Shown here: positions 32,715 to 41,127 of the stretch, piece by piece
Layout: every line of letters begins with the position of its first letter
How positions within the stretch are numbered: the first letter of the stretch is position 1
Origin: a bacterium
GTDB lineage: Bacteria; Cyanobacteriota; Vampirovibrionia; Gastranaerophilales; Gastranaerophilaceae
Length of the DNA stretch: 64,000 nucleotides
Direction: 5' to 3'
Assembly: GCA_017629215.1 (NCBI GenBank)
Contig: JAGBXP010000019.1
Span: 1 to 64,000, forward strand
Program-made: the position numbers and the translations under genes
The notes under the pieces: model-generated
What the model was told of the DNA's origin: nothing
The model's input: only the letters and a program-made list of their open reading frames with translations
Databases searched by the model: none

Positions 32715-33478
32715 TTTAGGTACTCGCTAATCCATTCTGTAATCATTTTACTCAAACTTGTGTCATTTTTTAGCATCATCATGCCTGTAGTTTTGGAGTC
32801 TGAGGTATATGTTAAAAATTCATTCTGAGCGAATTTTGTCAAATATGACTCGGCTTTTTTTGAGGCGATGTCATCTGTACCAGATATAGATAAGAAATCA
32901 ACTCCATCCAGATGAGCCATACTAATAGGTATATATAAATCTTTAGTTTTTACAACAGGTGAAATCATAACAATGGTTTTTGGATGAATGTCCATTTTGT
33001 CAGCAGCTAACACTCCAGCACTTGCACCGATATCAGCGCCAACGATAGCCCAATTATTGAAAAATACTTTTTTAGAGTTTTCATACTTTACTTGAGCTAT
33101 GATAGCTAGGATATCATCAGGATATTTAGCAAATCCAGAGTTTTTCATGTTTTTCCAAGAGTTTTTTGTTAGTTTTGAGTTAAAGACACTTTTGCCATGA
33201 CCTCTTAAGTCAATGGCAAGCACAGCATAGCCTTTGGCTAATAGGTCGTTTGGTAAGCTTTCCCACCACTTTGAATTGTAGCCAAGTGAATGTAATAATA
33301 CAACAGTTGGAAATTCTTTTTTGTTTTTGATTTTTGGATAAGTTAAAGTTGCACTAATATTAAAGCCGTCAGAAGCAATAGCTTTAATCTCTTTCTCTGC
33401 ATATTTCGGTGCTGTTAGAGCTTCAATATTAGTAAAAGCAAAAAATATTATTAATGTTAAAATTATTATTCTTTTCAT
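32711..33478 (-). CDS. Secreted alpha/beta-hydrolase fold protein, catalytic residues altered
   Basis: 255 residues with a signal peptide (MKRIIILTLIIFFAFTNIEA). Fold landmarks are clear: VVLLHSLGYNSKWW (oxyanion region), GYAVLAIDLRGHGKS, the nucleophile elbow, and an acid position SGTDD (about 200-203). The elbow reads GADIGA with Asp149 where esterases and dienelactone-type hydrolases have Ser, and the expected catalytic His region reads SKTTGMMML with Thr. It is therefore either a non-catalytic binding protein or uses another mechanism. Monocistronic, convergent with the 32076 gene. Confidence 0.8.
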   Translation of the reverse strand: MKRIIILTLIIFFAFTNIEALTAPKYAEKEIKAIASDGFNISATLTYPKIKNKKEFPTVVLLHSLGYNSKWWESLPNDLLAKGYAVLAIDLRGHGKSVFNSKLTKNSWKNMKNSGFAKYPDDILAIIAQVKYENSKKVFFNNWAIVGADIGASAGVLAADKMDIHPKTIVMISPVVKTKDLYIPISMAHLDGVDFLSISGTDDIASKKAESYLTKFAQNEFLTYTSDSKTTGMMMLKNDTSLSKMITEWISEYLN

Positions 33479-33541
33479 ATAATATTATTATATCATGTTA
33501 ATTCCTTTTAAAATACGCTGTTACAATACTTAACAAAAAAG

Positions 33542-33572
33542 GCAATTATTTAATTCTTGTATACTTTATATA
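33542..33572 (+). promoter_or_regulatory. GCAATT-type promoter box (copy b)
   Basis: GCAATTATT at 33542-33550 and ACTTTATATA at 33563-33572, 21 bases start to start. AAGGAG and ATG 33600 follow. Confidence 0.55.
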
Positions 33573-33599
33573 TATATAATAAAAAATTAAGGAGAGACT

Positions 33600-34508
33600 A
33601 TGGCATTGGTAATTGATGCAAATATGAGGCTATTAGCAGAAAGAATGAGTATTAGTTCTTCTCGAATGTCTAAAGATTATGCATTAGCAACCGTAGATGA
33701 AATTATTGAGGCTGAAGCTGCAAGAGGAAATACCTCAGCAATGGATGTTGCTAGAGAATTTTCTTCATCTCCTGAAAAGCTTATAGAGTATTTTAATTTA
33801 TTTGATATTGATAATAAGTTCCGAATAATTAGTAACATGGATGAGAGGACTAAAAAAGAGATTTTGCCAATGTTGATGCAAGAAGATTTGGTCATGGGTT
33901 TATATTTTTTCACGCAAGAAAAATTGTTAATGCTACTTATGGATGTAGATATTAAAGAATTAGTTAAAGTGGTTCGAGAAGCTTTTCCTTTGGATAAACT
34001 TGTTATGATGTATAAGGAAGAAGATATACAAGAATTCTTTATGCATCGAGATTTAAAACGTGAAGATGTAATGGAACAAATTAAATCTTTACCACCTGAA
34101 ATTTTACAAAAATTTATCGAAGGTGTTACGGGAAGTCCTATGAGCGAAAATAGTTCTAGTAACTTTTATAGAAATTTAGATCAATTAAGTGATGATAAAT
34201 TTAAAGAATTTATGTCAGAAATAGATCCAGATGTTCAAAGACAATTAGTATTTCAATTAACAAAAGAGCAGCCTGAGTATTTAACCTTATTTGAAAATGA
34301 AACCTATGTCGAAATGCTTAGCAAGATGTTTAAGCCAGACATGATAAAACCTATGTATGTTTTAGAACAATCAACTTTAGTTGATATGTTAACCGAGCTT
34401 CCTTCGGAGTTGATGTCAATTGTAGGTGCCCAAGTTGATACAGAGGATTTTGCAAAATTTTTACTTGATGGACGTATGCGTTTACTTGAGGGTGCTGCTT
34501 TATTTTAA
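33600..34508 (+). CDS. Helical-repeat protein, MgtE_N/FliG-like
   Basis: 302 residues, all-helical and acidic. Short repeated units such as RTKKEILPMLMQEDLVMGL, LPPEILQKFIEG and IDPDVQRQLVFQLTKEQPEY look like the superhelical repeats of the MgtE N-terminal/FliG superfamily, but no membrane domain follows. AAGGAG lies 7 bases before ATG 33600. It stands behind a GCAATT-type promoter, just upstream of the Hyf-like operon, though separated from it by that operon's own promoter. Probably a cytosolic adaptor; function unknown. Confidence 0.65.
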   Translation: MALVIDANMRLLAERMSISSSRMSKDYALATVDEIIEAEAARGNTSAMDVAREFSSSPEKLIEYFNLFDIDNKFRIISNMDERTKKEILPMLMQEDLVMGLYFFTQEKLLMLLMDVDIKELVKVVREAFPLDKLVMMYKEEDIQEFFMHRDLKREDVMEQIKSLPPEILQKFIEGVTGSPMSENSSSNFYRNLDQLSDDKFKEFMSEIDPDVQRQLVFQLTKEQPEYLTLFENETYVEMLSKMFKPDMIKPMYVLEQSTLVDMLTELPSELMSIVGAQVDTEDFAKFLLDGRMRLLEGAALF

Positions 34509-34521
34509 AAAAAATATTCTG

Positions 34522-34550
34522 TTGTAATTTAGTCGTGTTAGTTTTATAAC
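34522..34550 (+). promoter_or_regulatory. Promoter of the Hyf-like operon
   Basis: TTGTAA (34522-34527), a 17-base spacer and TATAAC (34545-34550), about 40 bases before ATG 34590, which has TTGAGGAAAC as ribosome-binding site. Confidence 0.55.
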
Positions 34551-34589
34551 TTAACTATAAGAAGTTAGACTAATAAGACTTGAGGAAAC

Positions 34590-36575
34590 ATGGAATACAT
34601 AATATTATCAATAGCGTTATTATTTTTGTGTGCTATTTTAAATTTATTTATAAATGAGAATTGGAAGCTTAAAGTAAGTACATTCTTTGTTTTTGTATCA
34701 TCTTTATTTGCTTTAGTACCTTCCTTAAAGGTTTTAATATTTGGAACGACTTTAACTCCATTAATGTTTAATTCGCCTTTATTTGGTACGATTACTTTTT
34801 CAATGGATGTTCTTTCTGCATTATTTATTTTAATAATTTCTATATTAAGTTCTTTGGCAGTATTATATTCTAATGAATATCTTGAACCTTATTTGTCTAA
34901 GAACAGGGGTATAGCATTTCATTGTTTCTTTTTAATGTTATTAATAGCAGCGATGTATGGTGTTGTTATAGCAAGAAATGGTTTGTTTTTCTTGGTGATA
35001 TGGGAGATAATGTCTTTATCATCTTTCTTTCTTGTGTTATTTGAGGGAGAAAAGAAAGAGACTCGTAAGGCTGGTATTAAATATTTAATTTATATGCATT
35101 TATCTGTTATCTTTTTGATGACAATGTTTGCTATTCTTACTAATGTAGCTGGTAGTTTTGATTTTTCAAAATATGCTGATGTTCTTATTAAAAATTCTCA
35201 GCTTGCTAATTTAGTTTTTATTCTTGGCTTTATTGGTTTTGGAATAAAGGCAGGGTTTGTACCTTTTCATAATTGGCTACCAGAAGCTCATCCCGCTGCT
35301 CCATCTCATGTTTCAGGCATGATGTCAGCAGTGATGATAAAAACTGGAATTTATGGTATTTTAAGAGTGCTTTCAATGATAGGAGTGCCAGGTAAGACGT
35401 TATCGTATTTGGTTTTAGCAATAGCTGTGATTACTGTATTATATGGTGTTTTATATGCAATTACGCAACATGACATAAAGAAACTTTTAGCATATTCTTC
35501 AATAGAAAATATAGGAATAATTGGTTTAGGTATTGGGGTCGGAATGTTGGGTATGACCTATGGAAATACATTGGTATCAGTACTAGGTTTCAGTGGAGCA
35601 TTGTTGCATGTTTTGAACCACTCATTATTTAAAGGGTTAATGTTTTTAACAGCTGGAAGTGTTTATTTAAAAACACATACAAGAAATATTGAGTTTTTAG
35701 GAGGTTTAATCAAAAAAATGCCATATACAGGCATGATGTTTATCCTAGGTTCAGTTGCAATTTCAGGATTACCACCTTTTAATGGATTTATTAGCGAAAT
35801 TTTGATATATGCAGGCATGTTATTGGGAATTCCTGCTAGTGAAATAAGTCTTTTTATTGTTTTAATAATTTCAATAGCAGCATTAGCTCTTGCTGGAACA
35901 ATGGCAATGCTTTGCTTTTCAAAAGCTACCGGTATTACTTTTTTAGGAGAATCTCGTACAGAGAGAGTCAATAATGTTATTTCTGATGTTGGTATCACAA
36001 TGCTTTTACCAATTGGCATATTGGCATTTTGTTCGTTAATGATTGGTCTATTTCCACAATACATTATAAAATTAGTTCTTGTACCGACTATGATGTTTAT
36101 AGATGTAGAGATGATGAATGACATGTTCTATTCTGTTGTTAGTTTGACACAACATTTAAGCTGGTGTTTCTTTATATTTTTACTAATACTAATTCTTGTT
36201 ATTGCACTTCGATTAGTTATTAATAGAAAATCAAAAGAATATGTTACTTGGGGATGTGGTTATGATAGACCTAATGCTCACATGCAGTATACACCATCAT
36301 CTTTTGATAATTTGTTTGTTTCTACACTCAAGCCTTTATTTAAAAGAGTTTCTCATATTAAAAAACCTAAAGATTTATTCCCAAAAGATGCTTATTTTGA
36401 GTTAGAAATAGAGGATATTGAAGAAGCGTATATAGTTGAGCCTATTATAAAATTAGATGAAAAAATCTTATCCAAGTTTGAAAGAATACAAAATGGAAAT
36501 ATGCAGCAGTATATTTTATTTGGATTGATATTTTTAGTAGTTGCAATTGTTGGACTTATTCTATTTGGGGGTTAG
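34590..36575 (+). CDS. hyfB: HyfB-like antiporter subunit (NuoL/M family)
   Basis: 661 residues, about 16 membrane helices. The Mrp/NuoL-type core has GFGIKAGFVPFHNWLPEAHPAAPSHVSG (proton-path Lys and Pro), HDIKKLLAYSSIENIG and LLHVLNHSLFKGLMFL. The C-terminal extension has VTWGCGYDRPNAHMQYTPSSF, typical of HyfB/HycC and absent from Mrp subunits. It should form one ion-translocating module of the membrane arm. First of six tightly packed genes (3-base gap to hyfC). Length matches E. coli HyfB. Confidence 0.92.
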   Translation: MEYIILSIALLFLCAILNLFINENWKLKVSTFFVFVSSLFALVPSLKVLIFGTTLTPLMFNSPLFGTITFSMDVLSALFILIISILSSLAVLYSNEYLEPYLSKNRGIAFHCFFLMLLIAAMYGVVIARNGLFFLVIWEIMSLSSFFLVLFEGEKKETRKAGIKYLIYMHLSVIFLMTMFAILTNVAGSFDFSKYADVLIKNSQLANLVFILGFIGFGIKAGFVPFHNWLPEAHPAAPSHVSGMMSAVMIKTGIYGILRVLSMIGVPGKTLSYLVLAIAVITVLYGVLYAITQHDIKKLLAYSSIENIGIIGLGIGVGMLGMTYGNTLVSVLGFSGALLHVLNHSLFKGLMFLTAGSVYLKTHTRNIEFLGGLIKKMPYTGMMFILGSVAISGLPPFNGFISEILIYAGMLLGIPASEISLFIVLIISIAALALAGTMAMLCFSKATGITFLGESRTERVNNVISDVGITMLLPIGILAFCSLMIGLFPQYIIKLVLVPTMMFIDVEMMNDMFYSVVSLTQHLSWCFFIFLLILILVIALRLVINRKSKEYVTWGCGYDRPNAHMQYTPSSFDNLFVSTLKPLFKRVSHIKKPKDLFPKDAYFELEIEDIEEAYIVEPIIKLDEKILSKFERIQNGNMQQYILFGLIFLVVAIVGLILFGG

Positions 36576-36578
36576 GAA

Positions 36579-37496
36579 ATGTTGATTACATTGTTGAATA
36601 TATTTATTTTATTGATAGCTCCATTTCTTATGATTGGTGTAATAAAAAAGACAAAAGCTTTTTGGGCAGGTAGAAAAGGGGTAAGTATTTTTCAACCTCT
36701 TTGGGATTGTATTCGATTAATGAAAAAAACTTCTGTTTATAGTAAAACAACATCTTGGGTGTTCAGAGTTGCTCCATTAATAGGTTTTGTCTCAGTCTTG
36801 TTTGCCTCACTTTTTGTTCCATTAGCGAATGGCGAAGCTGTAATAAACTTGCAATTTTCATTTATAATTTTTGCTTATGTATTAGGTTTGGGTAAGTTTT
36901 TTGCACTCATTTCAGCTCTTGATACAGGAAGTAGTTTTGAGGGCATGGGTGCATCTCGTGAAGCTTGTTTTTCAACAATTGTTGAACCAGCGTTCTTTAT
37001 TGCACTTGCATCAATTTCTGCACTGAGCCAAAATTATACGTTTGAAAGCTTCAAATATATTTTATCAGAGGCTGGTATTTATGGATATCTATTAATTGCA
37101 CTTATGGGAGTTACTCTCTTTATAATGTTATTAATTGAAGGATGTAGAGTTCCTGTGGATGATCCTAATACCCATTTAGAATTAACAATGATTCATGAAG
37201 TTATGATTTTAGATAATTCAGGAATTGATTTGGGAATTATTACTTGGACAGCTGCTATTAAAATGTTTTTATTTGAGGCACTAATTGCAAATCTGTTGAT
37301 ACCTTTAGGATTGCCAATTATATCAACAATAGCTTTATTTTTAACTATTATAACTATTCTATCAATAATAGTAGGTACAGTAGAATCAGCTATTGCGAGG
37401 TTTAGAATGACTCATATTTTTGAGTTTATTTTTATAATGTCGTTAACAGCACTTTTAATTTTAGCACTTGTAACTTATCGTTTATATGGGAATTAA
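36579..37496 (+). CDS. hyfC: HyfC-like subunit (NuoH family)
   Basis: 305 residues, about eight membrane helices. Signatures: GRKGVSIFQPLWDCIRLMKKTS (first loop), DTGSSFEGMGASREACFSTIVEPAFF, and VPVDDPNTHLELTMIHEVMILDNSG, the acidic loop that in NuoH/HyfC contacts the peripheral arm. This subunit links electron transfer in the large/small subunits to ion movement. It begins 3 bases after hyfB and ends 3 bases before hyfE. Confidence 0.94.
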   Translation: MLITLLNIFILLIAPFLMIGVIKKTKAFWAGRKGVSIFQPLWDCIRLMKKTSVYSKTTSWVFRVAPLIGFVSVLFASLFVPLANGEAVINLQFSFIIFAYVLGLGKFFALISALDTGSSFEGMGASREACFSTIVEPAFFIALASISALSQNYTFESFKYILSEAGIYGYLLIALMGVTLFIMLLIEGCRVPVDDPNTHLELTMIHEVMILDNSGIDLGIITWTAAIKMFLFEALIANLLIPLGLPIISTIALFLTIITILSIIVGTVESAIARFRMTHIFEFIFIMSLTALLILALVTYRLYGN

Positions 37497-37499
37497 TTT

Positions 37500-38207
37500 A
37501 TGGAAAATATTTTTATAATATTACTTGGTTTATCAATGATTTACATATCATCTACAAGCAGATTATCAGCTCATGTAAATATGCTTGTAGCACAAGGTTG
37601 GTTACTTTTTTGGATTTGTTTGGCTGGTTTTGCAAAAGAGCCTTGGTTTAATTTTGCAATTTTTGCTAATAAAGAAGCTTTTATTTTAAATTCAACACAT
37701 GTTCTAGGACTATTATTTGTAATATTTGAGACTTTAGTAATTAAGGCTTACATTATACCTTGGTTTTTAAAAAAGGTTATTAAAAAGACTCATGCTCATC
37801 GAGATACAGATGCAAACATTCCTCATTTTTATTGTCTCGTAATATCTAGTTTTATTTTATTCGCAGGTTTCTTGGTAGCAAATATTGCAATCCCAGAATT
37901 TAAAAATATTAACCCAATGTATTTTGGTACATCTTTGGCCATAATTATTATAAGTTTATGGTTAATTACTATTAAACATAAGGTTTTATCAAATGTTATA
38001 GGCTTTATTACTATGGAAAATGGTATATTCTTGTTATCTTTGGCAGTAGCAAAAGAAATGCCTGTTATTGTGAATTTAGGTGTTTTATTAGACTTGTTTA
38101 TTGCAGTATTTATTTTAGGCATGCTAATTCGAGAGATTGATCACGAATTTCATGATTTAGAAGTTTCACACTTGTCAGATTTAAAGGATTATGAGTACAA
38201 TGATTAA
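37500..38207 (+). CDS. hyfE: HyfE-like subunit (NuoK-related)
   Basis: 235 residues, seven or so membrane helices. The start FIILLGLSMIYISSTSRLSAHVNMLVAQGW and the later FITMENGIFLLSLAVAKEMPVIVNLGVLLDLFIAVFILGMLI fit HyfE, the NuoK-like subunit with conserved Glu residues in membrane helices. A cytosolic loop (KKVIKKTHAHRDTDAN) lies mid-protein. It overlaps the hyfF start by 17 bases. Confidence 0.9.
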   Translation: MENIFIILLGLSMIYISSTSRLSAHVNMLVAQGWLLFWICLAGFAKEPWFNFAIFANKEAFILNSTHVLGLLFVIFETLVIKAYIIPWFLKKVIKKTHAHRDTDANIPHFYCLVISSFILFAGFLVANIAIPEFKNINPMYFGTSLAIIIISLWLITIKHKVLSNVIGFITMENGIFLLSLAVAKEMPVIVNLGVLLDLFIAVFILGMLIREIDHEFHDLEVSHLSDLKDYEYND

Positions 38208-39639
38208 TTTAGTTTTATTATTTCCGCTAGTTGCGTGTTTAATTATATATATTTTTAAAAAAGATTTTTTAAATACTTGTATGTTAAATTTATATGCAAT
38301 ATTGCATTTGATTGTTTCCATTTTTGCAATTTTAGGTAAAGATTTTTTACCAGCATGGCAATCTTGTTCATTTTTTGCAATTAATCAAAGAAATGTTTTA
38401 TTTTTAGCAATAATGTCGGTAGTATTTTTAGCTGTAGCAATTTATAACAGTGGATATTTGAAAGGTGAATCTGAAACATCACAAAAGTTAAGACATTATA
38501 CTTATATGTCTTTATTTTTTGTACTTTCAATGACTGGAGCGATATTAAGTACGAATTTAGGTGTAAGCTGGGTATTTATAGAAGGAACGACTTTAGCGAG
38601 TGCATATCTTATTTATTTTCATAAGACTAAACATTCAATTGAAGCTGCTTGGAAATATGTATTTATTTGTTCTATAGGTATTGCTTTAGCGTTTGTGGGT
38701 ATTATTCTTTTAACATTTGCAACGGGCAGTTTAAACTCGTTATATTTTGAGGATTTATATTCTAATGCAAAACTTTTTGATCCGTTTTGGCTGAAACTAT
38801 CATTTGTGTTCATTTTATTTGGAATAGGCACGAAGATGGGATTAGCTCCTGTACATTTTTGGCTTCCAGATGCACATGCAGAAGCACCATCTCCAATAAG
38901 TGCATTATTATCTGCAACTCTTTTAAACTCGGCATTTTTGATGATTTTAAATGTTTTTGGAATTATGATAAATGCTAATTGTGATACTTATGCAAGGATA
39001 ATGATGCTTGCAATGGGGTTTTTGTCTTTATTTATAACAGCTGTATTTGTTTATCATATTAATAATTATAAAAGAATGTTGGCATATTCTTCGATTGAAA
39101 ATATGGGGATTTTAATAATAGGTTTAGCATTAGGTGGAGTTGCTACTATAGCATCTATAATACATTTAATAGGACATTCTTTAATCAAAGCTTCTTTCTT
39201 TTTAACTTCAGGAAATATTTTGAAAATATATTCTACAAGAAAAATAAAATCAGTATCAGGTTTGCTTTGCATAGATAATAAAACAGCTTGGCTTTGGATT
39301 GCTTCATTAATAGGTATTGTAGCACTTCCACCATCGATACTTTTCATTAGCGAGTTTATGATAATAAAAGAAATAATTATACAAAATAAATTAATCTTAG
39401 CTATATTATTTTTCTTCCTTTTGACGATTGTTTTATATGGTTTAGCAAAAGCAATTATACGCATGTCTTTTTCAACATCACTAGATATAAAAGAGTCTGA
39501 ATTAAGGGAAGTCGCAAAAAAAATAGAATGGCCTATGTTTATGCCACAGATAGTGATGCTTTTATTTGCATTTATATTGGGTGTATACATGCCTGAATGG
39601 TTAACAATATTGATTAAAAATACTGTTTTAGGATTTTAG
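38191..39639 (+). CDS. hyfF: HyfF-like second antiporter subunit
   Basis: 482 residues, about 14 membrane helices. GIGTKMGLAPVHFWLPDAHAEAPSPISALLSATLLNSAFL and YKRMLAYSSIENMGIL then LIGHSLIKASFFLTSG mark the NuoM/N-like antiporter fold. Start at 38191 with AAAGGA two bases before ATG and coupled to the hyfE end. E. coli Hyf has a third such subunit (HyfD) that is missing here, so the membrane arm has two antiporter-like modules. Confidence 0.92.
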   Translation: MSTMINLVLLFPLVACLIIYIFKKDFLNTCMLNLYAILHLIVSIFAILGKDFLPAWQSCSFFAINQRNVLFLAIMSVVFLAVAIYNSGYLKGESETSQKLRHYTYMSLFFVLSMTGAILSTNLGVSWVFIEGTTLASAYLIYFHKTKHSIEAAWKYVFICSIGIALAFVGIILLTFATGSLNSLYFEDLYSNAKLFDPFWLKLSFVFILFGIGTKMGLAPVHFWLPDAHAEAPSPISALLSATLLNSAFLMILNVFGIMINANCDTYARIMMLAMGFLSLFITAVFVYHINNYKRMLAYSSIENMGILIIGLALGGVATIASIIHLIGHSLIKASFFLTSGNILKIYSTRKIKSVSGLLCIDNKTAWLWIASLIGIVALPPSILFISEFMIIKEIIIQNKLILAILFFFLLTIVLYGLAKAIIRMSFSTSLDIKESELREVAKKIEWPMFMPQIVMLLFAFILGVYMPEWLTILIKNTVLGF

Positions 39640-39651
39640 AGGTTAAAAAGG

Positions 39652-41115
39652 ATGAATTGGATAATTACAGAGAATAATAATAGAATAAATACAAATGATA
39701 TTCCTACAATTTCATTAGATGAAATCAAACTTGATTTTTGTAAATTAAATTTGAGATTGTTGGCATTTTTTGGAAAGCAAGAGTATGATAATGTTAGGCT
39801 TTTTGTTGTTTTATCGGATGATAAAAATGGTAAACTTTACATTACTTCTACTTTATTTGATAAGAATGTAAAAGAATATGAATCATTTACTCAATGTTAT
39901 TCTCAGTTTCATAATTTTGAACGAGAGTTTTATGAGGAATTTAAAATAAAACCATTAAACCATCCTTGGTTAAAACCTTTAAGAAAAAATCAAGATAAGT
40001 ATTCTTTTTTTGAAATGCGAGGAGATGAAGTTCATCAAGTGGCAGTAGGTCCAATTCATGCTGGAGTCATAGAACCTGGACATTTTAGATTTATGTGTCA
40101 TGGTGAAAAAGTTTATGATTTAGAAATAATGCTAGGGTATCAGCATCGTGGAGTTGAAGATGTTTTACTAAAAGGCAGTTCTAGATTTAATAATCGTTTA
40201 ATGGAATCTGTGTGTGGAGACTCAGTGATAGCATATAATATGGCTTATTCACAAAATATGGAAACTTTATCTGATACAAAAATTCCGATTAGATCTGAAA
40301 TTATACGCAGGATTGCTTTAGAAATGGAACGAATTGCTGTGCATATTGGAGATATGGGAGCAATTGCAGGTGATATTGCTTATCAGATGGGAGCTTCTAT
40401 ATTTGGGGTAACAAGAACTTTAGTTATAAATACAATGCTTGAAATTACAGGTAGTCGTTTTGGAAGAGGTTTGATTGATGTTGGTGGCGTAAATTTTGAT
40501 ATTGATGAAGCATTATCAAGCAAGATTGTTGAGATGTTAGAAGGCGTAGCAAAAACAGTTGATAGAACTACAAAAGTGATGTTAAATTCTCCAACTGTTA
40601 TTTCAAGATTAGAGAGAACTGGTGTGGTTAGTACAGAAACAGCTAAGGCTCTTGGTGCAGTTGGAATGGCTGCTAGAGCATCTGGAGTTGATATTGATTC
40701 TCGGTTTGATTTGAATGACAAATGGTATACATCGTTAAATCTTGTTAAACCATTTAAGGCTACAGGTGATGTATATTCAAGATTTAAGCTTCGTTATAAG
40801 GAGATTAAACAATCAATGAAAATTGTTAAAGCTCTTCTAACAAAGCTATCAGAAACTAAAGGTGATATAAAAATTGAGCCTAATTTAAAATTGTCAGAAA
40901 ATAGCTTTGTGATATCTGTAATAGAAGGCTGGAGAGGTGAAGTTGTTCATATCTCATTGACTGGAGCTAATGGTGAGTTGCTGAGATATAAGATAAAAGA
41001 TCCTTCATTTAATAATTGGTATATGCTTGCAATGGCAGTGAGAAATAATGGAATATCAGATTTTCCATTGTGTAACAAGAGTTTTAACCTTTCCTATTGT
41101 GGAAATGATTTATAG
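39652..41115 (+). CDS. hyfG: HyfG-like large subunit lacking the NiFe site (NuoC-NuoD fusion)
   Basis: 487 residues: NuoC-like domain (1 to about 115) fused to the large-subunit domain (about 120-487). GPIHAGVIEPGHFRF (133-147), HRGVED (165-170) and ALEMERIAVHIGDMGAIAGD (222-241) show the group 4 hydrogenase fold. Yet the N-terminal CGxC reads CGDS (Cys188, Ser191). The C-terminal DPCxxC region reads NLSYCGND (Ser481, Gly484), so three of four NiFe ligands are gone. Some other reaction or quinone-like/ferredoxin electron transfer is expected. AGAGG precedes ATG 39652. No hyp maturation genes are near. Confidence 0.92.
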   Translation: MNWIITENNNRINTNDIPTISLDEIKLDFCKLNLRLLAFFGKQEYDNVRLFVVLSDDKNGKLYITSTLFDKNVKEYESFTQCYSQFHNFEREFYEEFKIKPLNHPWLKPLRKNQDKYSFFEMRGDEVHQVAVGPIHAGVIEPGHFRFMCHGEKVYDLEIMLGYQHRGVEDVLLKGSSRFNNRLMESVCGDSVIAYNMAYSQNMETLSDTKIPIRSEIIRRIALEMERIAVHIGDMGAIAGDIAYQMGASIFGVTRTLVINTMLEITGSRFGRGLIDVGGVNFDIDEALSSKIVEMLEGVAKTVDRTTKVMLNSPTVISRLERTGVVSTETAKALGAVGMAARASGVDIDSRFDLNDKWYTSLNLVKPFKATGDVYSRFKLRYKEIKQSMKIVKALLTKLSETKGDIKIEPNLKLSENSFVISVIEGWRGEVVHISLTGANGELLRYKIKDPSFNNWYMLAMAVRNNGISDFPLCNKSFNLSYCGNDL

Positions 41116-41127
41116 AGGTTTAGAAAA

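Noticed and set aside
39066-39590. 174-residue open frame on the minus strand
   Set aside because: Antisense to hyfF, without start signals; a by-product of hydrophobic codon usage.
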